Below, one piece after another: positions 59,595 to 64,000 of a stretch of 64,000 nucleotides of DNA. Where the stretch lies: positions 1-64,000 of the forward strand of contig CAVDHB010000051.1 of the NCBI GenBank assembly GCA_963608705.1, read 5' to 3'. The position numbers were made by a program, and so were the translations under genes. The stretch is from CAVDHB01 sp963608705. GTDB lineage: Bacteria; Bacteroidota; Bacteroidia; Bacteroidales; Bacteroidaceae. The notes under the pieces are model-generated. The model did not search any database. It was not told where the DNA came from and saw only the letters and a list, made by a program, of their open reading frames with translations. The stretch's first letter is position 1; every line of letters begins with the position of its first letter.

Positions 59595-61181
59595 TTATTT
59601 GCCTTCACCGTAGGTATCGGAATAGGTGGCTTGTTGCGGGTCGAAGTTCGTCCATCCGTTCATCCATGTGTCGTTCGCTCCGCTGAAAGCACCGAGGTAA
59701 TTGACTGTCTGGAATCCGTTAAGACCGGTGAAGTCCGCACCGCTTAGCAACATACTGCCTGCGTCAGGAGCGACATTCTTCAAAGCCCCGATATCAGTCA
59801 GTCTCAAGTCGCTTTGATTAGCAATGTACTTGTTGGACTTTTCGGACTCAAACCATGTATGTGAGAAAGATGGTTTGCTCTTGTCCGCAGCTTGTGCTTT
59901 CCAATCCCACAGTACATCACTTCCGGCATCCACGGACTTGTTCTTGTCTGAACCTTCGTTCGTCATATTGGCAAAGATGACATTTCTGATTTGAGCGGCG
60001 GCTTTTCCTGCTTCAGCCAGTGTGCGGGTGTTACCTTTCTCACCGTCTAAAATCAAGCCTACCGGCCATCCGTAGGCCACGGAGTTATAGACTTTCAACT
60101 GGCTGCTGCGGCGTATTTGCATGGCAGACTGGAACAGGCCGAGACTGGCTCCGTTCTTCGGGTCTTCTCCGTTACCGTTAATGTAGTCCTTGGTGTTTTG
60201 GAAGTTTGCGTCATTCGCTTTCGGTCCTACCAATGTCATGTTGCTGAACTGTACAGTCGTGTATGGAGTTGTTTCATCGCCGTTGGCGTTGTTGTCAGAC
60301 TCGAAACTGTTGGACATGGAAGTGTCGGCAATCTTTGAGTCGCGGTAAGACAGGCCAAACTGCACGTGTCCGCTGAATCCGTTGTCTGTATCGAAGTCGT
60401 CGTCCCATGTCTTGTAGGCAATCAAGTGGTCGCAATTCACAGTGCCTCCAAACCACTCGTAGGAATCATCGTTGGAGTAAGATACCTGTATGTGGTTAAG
60501 TTTAGTGCCTGCGCCTACAGAACCGAGTGTTAGTCCATTGATTTCCTTGTCTTTCTGGAAGGGATAGCCCGCATATTCTATACGCACGTACTCAAATTCG
60601 CCGGAGTTGTCGTTGGCGTCTTTTCCTCCGTGTTTGGTTTTAGGGCCACCTTCAATCTGTTGTGCCATTACTCCGTTGTTGTTAGGAGCTTTACCACAGA
60701 TAATCACACCGCCCCAGTCTCCAGGCTTGCGACTTCCGGCTTTCTGCTCGGAGGTAAACACGATAGGAGCATCCGCTGTGCCTTGTGCATGAATCTTGGC
60801 ACCCGGCTCGATAATCAGGGCGGCTTTTGTTTCTTTGTCGCCACGGATGACCGTTCCCGGTTCAATGGTCAGTTCTGCGCCCGGACGTACATACACCCAT
60901 CCTTTCAGTATATAAGTTCCCTTTTTGATGGTTTGTTTCCCTGTGAAGCAGAACTCTCCGTCTCCGTTTCCAATTTGTTGTCCGTTGTCAAAGAGGATGC
61001 TGTTGCTGTGCGCCAAGGCGGCATAGGCGGGATCGCTGTCTCCTGTACTGATGGTCGGTTGGTCGGGAGTGTTCACATCGGGTGTGTCGCTGTCTGAACA
61101 TCCTGTCATCATCAGGGTCGTGCTTAAAAGCAGGCAACCCATGCCTAACATCTTGGCAAATGTCATTTCGTTTCTTTTCAT
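59595..61181 (-). CDS. Surface lipoprotein paired with a TonB receptor
   Basis: I place the start at ATG 61181 (MKRNEMTFAKMLGMGCLL), giving a lipoprotein signal with lipobox MTGCS. The 528-residue protein is Asp/Asn/Gly-rich and carries repeated short strands such as GWVYVRPGAELTIEPGTVIRG, typical of a right-handed beta-helix. Databases sometimes label relatives as multidrug transporters, but no membrane segment beyond the signal is present. It lies downstream of a TonB-dependent receptor on the same strand and is likely its surface partner for an unknown nutrient. There is no SusD gene. Confidence 0.8.
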   Translation of the reverse strand: MKRNEMTFAKMLGMGCLLLSTTLMMTGCSDSDTPDVNTPDQPTISTGDSDPAYAALAHSNSILFDNGQQIGNGDGEFCFTGKQTIKKGTYILKGWVYVRPGAELTIEPGTVIRGDKETKAALIIEPGAKIHAQGTADAPIVFTSEQKAGSRKPGDWGGVIICGKAPNNNGVMAQQIEGGPKTKHGGKDANDNSGEFEYVRIEYAGYPFQKDKEINGLTLGSVGAGTKLNHIQVSYSNDDSYEWFGGTVNCDHLIAYKTWDDDFDTDNGFSGHVQFGLSYRDSKIADTSMSNSFESDNNANGDETTPYTTVQFSNMTLVGPKANDANFQNTKDYINGNGEDPKNGASLGLFQSAMQIRRSSQLKVYNSVAYGWPVGLILDGEKGNTRTLAEAGKAAAQIRNVIFANMTNEGSDKNKSVDAGSDVLWDWKAQAADKSKPSFSHTWFESEKSNKYIANQSDLRLTDIGALKNVAPDAGSMLLSGADFTGLNGFQTVNYLGAFSGANDTWMNGWTNFDPQQATYSDTYGEGK

Positions 61182-61222
61182 AATTAAATAGTTATAGTGT
61201 TTGTTTCTAATGTATTCTTTAC

Positions 61223-64000
61223 TCAAAAGGAATAGGAGAGGGACAGGTTGAATGTACGTCCCGGCTTGAACTTCCTTGTGTAGAGCGTATAGTCTATTTT
61301 ACGGTTGTTGTTCATGAGGTCGCCGAATTGTTTGAACTTGATAGTCTGCGCCAGAAGGTCTTTCACTCCAAACTTGACTTCCAGTCCACCGAACTTCTTT
61401 CCTACCATCAAGTCAATGGCGTCATGCGGCATCTCGTAGGAGTTTGGCACCTTTATCTCGTCTCCCTGGGTGGTGATTCCGGCGTTTCTTCCTACGCCCG
61501 TGATGCGTTTCCCGATACGGTTATACAGTACACTGGCGGTCCATCCTGTGCGTGGATGCTCGTAAAAGAATCCGGTGTTTATTAAATAAGGAGATTGTCC
61601 TTCCATTGGGCGGTCGTCTTGGTTGGCTGAAGCGTCAAAATGTACCTTGCTCTTGATAAGTGTGCCGTTGAACACCCAGCTGAAATCTGGCAGTCCGATG
61701 AAGTCCAAGTTCTTCCGCACGTCTACTTCCACACCGTAACTGTCTGCAGATTGGGCGTTTGTGTTCTGATAGTTGTAGGTGTTTCCTCCTGTGACGGTGT
61801 ATCCCCACTCAATAGGATTCTTGAATCGCTTGTAGAACAGTGCTACCGACAGGGTTTCTCCCCGGCGAGGATACCATTCATAGCGGAAGTCTATGTTGTG
61901 GACATAGGCGGTCTTCAGCCCTGGATTTCCCTGGATATTGGAAGCCAATTCAAAGTCATAGAAGATGGATGGCGCTACTTCACGGAACTCTGGTCTGTTC
62001 ACGCTCTTTCCGTAAGAGAGACGGAACTGGTGCTGGTCATTCAGCTTGTAGAGGAAGTTGGCAGAGGGGAAAATATCGTTGTATTTGTAGTCCGTGCTTC
62101 GTTCCCGGTATTCGTTCGAATTGGCACTGGAGGTCAGCGTCATCTTATAGTACTCGTAGCGCACGCCCGCATAGAGGGAGAAATGAGAGGTGAAAGGAAT
62201 GTTCAGCCCTACATAACCTGCTCCTAAGAGGGATTTCCCCTTGTAGTCGTCCATATAGGAAGAATTGTCTTTCAAGGAAAGTTTGTCCGCTCCAAAATTG
62301 GAAGGATTGGAAAGTTGGTTCTTCACGTCATCCACAGCCCAGTTTTGGAACATCGTATTGTCTCCCAGGTAAGCAAACTGGCGGGTGCGGTAATTACGGG
62401 TGCGGTATTCACCGTAAGCTCCCGCTTTCAGTAGTGGCGTGATATTAAACACCTCAAACTTCTTCTCATAGTTCACGTTGGCTGAACCGATATGTTCATA
62501 TAGATAAGTGGAGTAACGGGTGATGTTGTTTCCGTCTGTCAACTGCAACGTGCCATTAGCGTTCTGGCTGTCGTCCACTTTGTAGATACGGCGGTCGGGG
62601 AGGTTGCGGTTGGCGTATGAATAGCCTGCGCTCCAGTCAATCTTCTGTCGGTTCTCTAACGTGTGGCGGCCTGTCAGCTGGCTGGTCAAGGTACTGCGAC
62701 TGGAATAATAGTATTCCGTCTGGTTGTAATGGTCGCTCTGTTCGTCAATGCCGTTAGTACGTTCCGTTAGGCGGGAAGTGCCGTTTTGGTTGAAGATATT
62801 CTTGAACTCATAATAGTTCTTTCCTGTTTTGGAGCGGTACATGAGATTCAACATGGCACCCCATTTCACGTCATTGCTATACTGATTGTCAGTGGCTTCG
62901 AATATACGGTTCCCTTTGTTCGTATTTGGATCCCATGTACTGTACATGGCGTTCGTCATGTTTGTGAACGACTTGTAGGTATTGCTGTAGTTCAAGGCTC
63001 CCAGCATACCGAAGGCGGCTCCGTTATCGAATACCCAGCGGTGTGAAAAGTCCATGTTCAGTTTCAAATCGCCCACGGGTGTTTTCTTCCTCGTAGTCCA
63101 GTCGTTATTGAACTTGTTGTTGTCCAGTCGGATAAGATTGTTGCCGTCACTTCCCGGATAGGTGTTCAACTTTCCTTTGATGTCACCGTTAAAAGAACGA
63201 AGTCCGTTGTCGAATCCCAACCAGTCCGTCTTGCTTCCTTTGTTGTACCAGAAGTCTTTGAAATGTGTCTGGTCATTGATGGCTGTTCCCAAAGAGATAT
63301 TGAAAGCGTTTCTTGAGGGAAGGTCTTTGGTCTTTATCAAGATGAAGCCTCCGCTGAAGTCTGCGGGGTATTCTGGTGCTGGTGTCTTTACGATGGTCAG
63401 GTTGTCCAGTTGTGAGCTGGGGATGATGTCGAAAGAGAAAGCCCTGGTGTCCGGTTCCGAGCTTGGTACAGCCGCACCGTTCACCCATACATTATTATAA
63501 CGTTGTGAAAGTCCACGTACCATCACATACTTGCCGTCAATGATGGAGATGCCCGGAACACGGCGAATAATTTCAGAAGCGTCCTTGTCTTGTGTGCGGC
63601 TTATTTGCTGAGCGGAGATGCCCGATTCTACTAAAAGGCTTGTTTTCAGTTGGCTTATTTGCGCATTGACCGTGTTACGTTTAGCTTGTCCCACGACAGT
63701 CACGCCGCCTAACTTCTGCACATCCTCTTCCATGGCGGTGTTTACTTCCACCACGTCTCCTTTCACGGCCACGTCTGTTTGCCTTACAGTTTTGTAGCCT
63801 ACATATTTAATAAGGAGGTTGCAAGTACCTTCCTTTACATTTAATAAAGTGAAGTTACCGTCCATGTCTGTCACCCCACCCTTGTCGGAGCCTTCCACCT
63901 GTATGGTCACTCCGATAATCGGTGCGCCTGTCGCTTTATCTATGATTTTTCCTTTGATGTCTGTGGCGTTTGCGGGAATCGCAAGTAATGCGGCGCAAAC
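61223..64000 (-). CDS. TonB-dependent receptor (5' end beyond the window)
   Basis: The frame is open to the window edge, where it encodes the end of a signal peptide (ALLAIPANA) and the start of a CarboxypepD_reg domain (DIKGKIIDKATGAPIIGVTI). At least 925 residues are visible: a plug domain with GISAQQISRTQDKDASEII and IIDGKYVMVRGLSQRYNNVW, then a large barrel ending KPGRTFNLSLSYSF. The VRGLSQRY motif and accompanying lipoprotein distinguish it from SusC-type receptors. It lacks only the first residues of its signal peptide. The substrate is unknown. Confidence 0.92.
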   Translation of the reverse strand, partial: VCAALLAIPANATDIKGKIIDKATGAPIIGVTIQVEGSDKGGVTDMDGNFTLLNVKEGTCNLLIKYVGYKTVRQTDVAVKGDVVEVNTAMEEDVQKLGGVTVVGQAKRNTVNAQISQLKTSLLVESGISAQQISRTQDKDASEIIRRVPGISIIDGKYVMVRGLSQRYNNVWVNGAAVPSSEPDTRAFSFDIIPSSQLDNLTIVKTPAPEYPADFSGGFILIKTKDLPSRNAFNISLGTAINDQTHFKDFWYNKGSKTDWLGFDNGLRSFNGDIKGKLNTYPGSDGNNLIRLDNNKFNNDWTTRKKTPVGDLKLNMDFSHRWVFDNGAAFGMLGALNYSNTYKSFTNMTNAMYSTWDPNTNKGNRIFEATDNQYSNDVKWGAMLNLMYRSKTGKNYYEFKNIFNQNGTSRLTERTNGIDEQSDHYNQTEYYYSSRSTLTSQLTGRHTLENRQKIDWSAGYSYANRNLPDRRIYKVDDSQNANGTLQLTDGNNITRYSTYLYEHIGSANVNYEKKFEVFNITPLLKAGAYGEYRTRNYRTRQFAYLGDNTMFQNWAVDDVKNQLSNPSNFGADKLSLKDNSSYMDDYKGKSLLGAGYVGLNIPFTSHFSLYAGVRYEYYKMTLTSSANSNEYRERSTDYKYNDIFPSANFLYKLNDQHQFRLSYGKSVNRPEFREVAPSIFYDFELASNIQGNPGLKTAYVHNIDFRYEWYPRRGETLSVALFYKRFKNPIEWGYTVTGGNTYNYQNTNAQSADSYGVEVDVRKNLDFIGLPDFSWVFNGTLIKSKVHFDASANQDDRPMEGQSPYLINTGFFYEHPRTGWTASVLYNRIGKRITGVGRNAGITTQGDEIKVPNSYEMPHDAIDLMVGKKFGGLEVKFGVKDLLAQTIKFKQFGDLMNNNRKIDYTLYTRKFKPGRTFNLSLSYSF

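Overview
This window comes from a member of the Bacteroidales (phylum Bacteroidota). The evidence is gene content: a complete hmuYRSTUV haem-uptake operon, a batABCDE aerotolerance operon, two GH92 mannosidases, CarboxypepD_reg/TonB-dependent receptors with lipoprotein partners and a DUF4143 ATPase. The promoters also fit, being of the Bacteroidota type (TTTG, about 20 bp, TAnnTTTG). The genus cannot be fixed from this stretch.

Region 1 (about 1-14.9 kb) is an AT-rich accessory island. It starts with transposase remnants. A long co-directional run follows (1504-13547): a TerB-like protein, three TerD-family proteins, three TerY-type vWA proteins (the last with a zinc-ribbon tail), a PP2C phosphatase, a Ser/Thr-like kinase with a zinc ribbon, a small membrane protein, a 56-residue basic microprotein and a PMCA-type Ca2+ P-type ATPase, closed by a terminator. 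It resembles the Ter/TerY-P phosphorylation systems known from comparative genomics, but lacks TerC and adds a Ca2+ pump. An IS66 remnant, a HigA antitoxin with a decapitated HigB, and a second transposase remnant follow.

Region 2 (about 15-22 kb) holds a DUF4143 ATPase preceded by three 15-bp palindromes spaced exactly 33 bp apart, an AmmeMemoRadiSam pair (a Memo-AMMECR1 fusion and a radical SAM enzyme), a DEAD-box helicase and an EamA transporter. Region 3 (22.1-32.4 kb, minus strand) appears to be one long operon: MoxR, DUF58, a membrane protein, BatA-E, a PAP2 phosphatase, an AlkD-like protein and RlmH. Region 4 (32.5-44.3 kb) has a secreted Pro/Arg-rich protein, tRNA-Pro(GGG), pdxB, acpP-fabF-rnc, a GH3-type acyl-adenylating protein with two envelope proteins, an Omp85-like barrel and a DnaJ-type co-chaperone.

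Region 5 (44.5-64 kb) holds two tandem GH92 enzymes, the haem operon hmuYRSTUV led by a calycin-like lipoprotein, and a lipoprotein/TonB-receptor pair whose receptor runs off the window. Several intergenic regions carry short repeats: GAGACGCGAT hairpins at 14.9, 33.5 and 49.3 kb, and 23-bp tandem arrays beside the hairpins at 33.7 and 49.2 kb.
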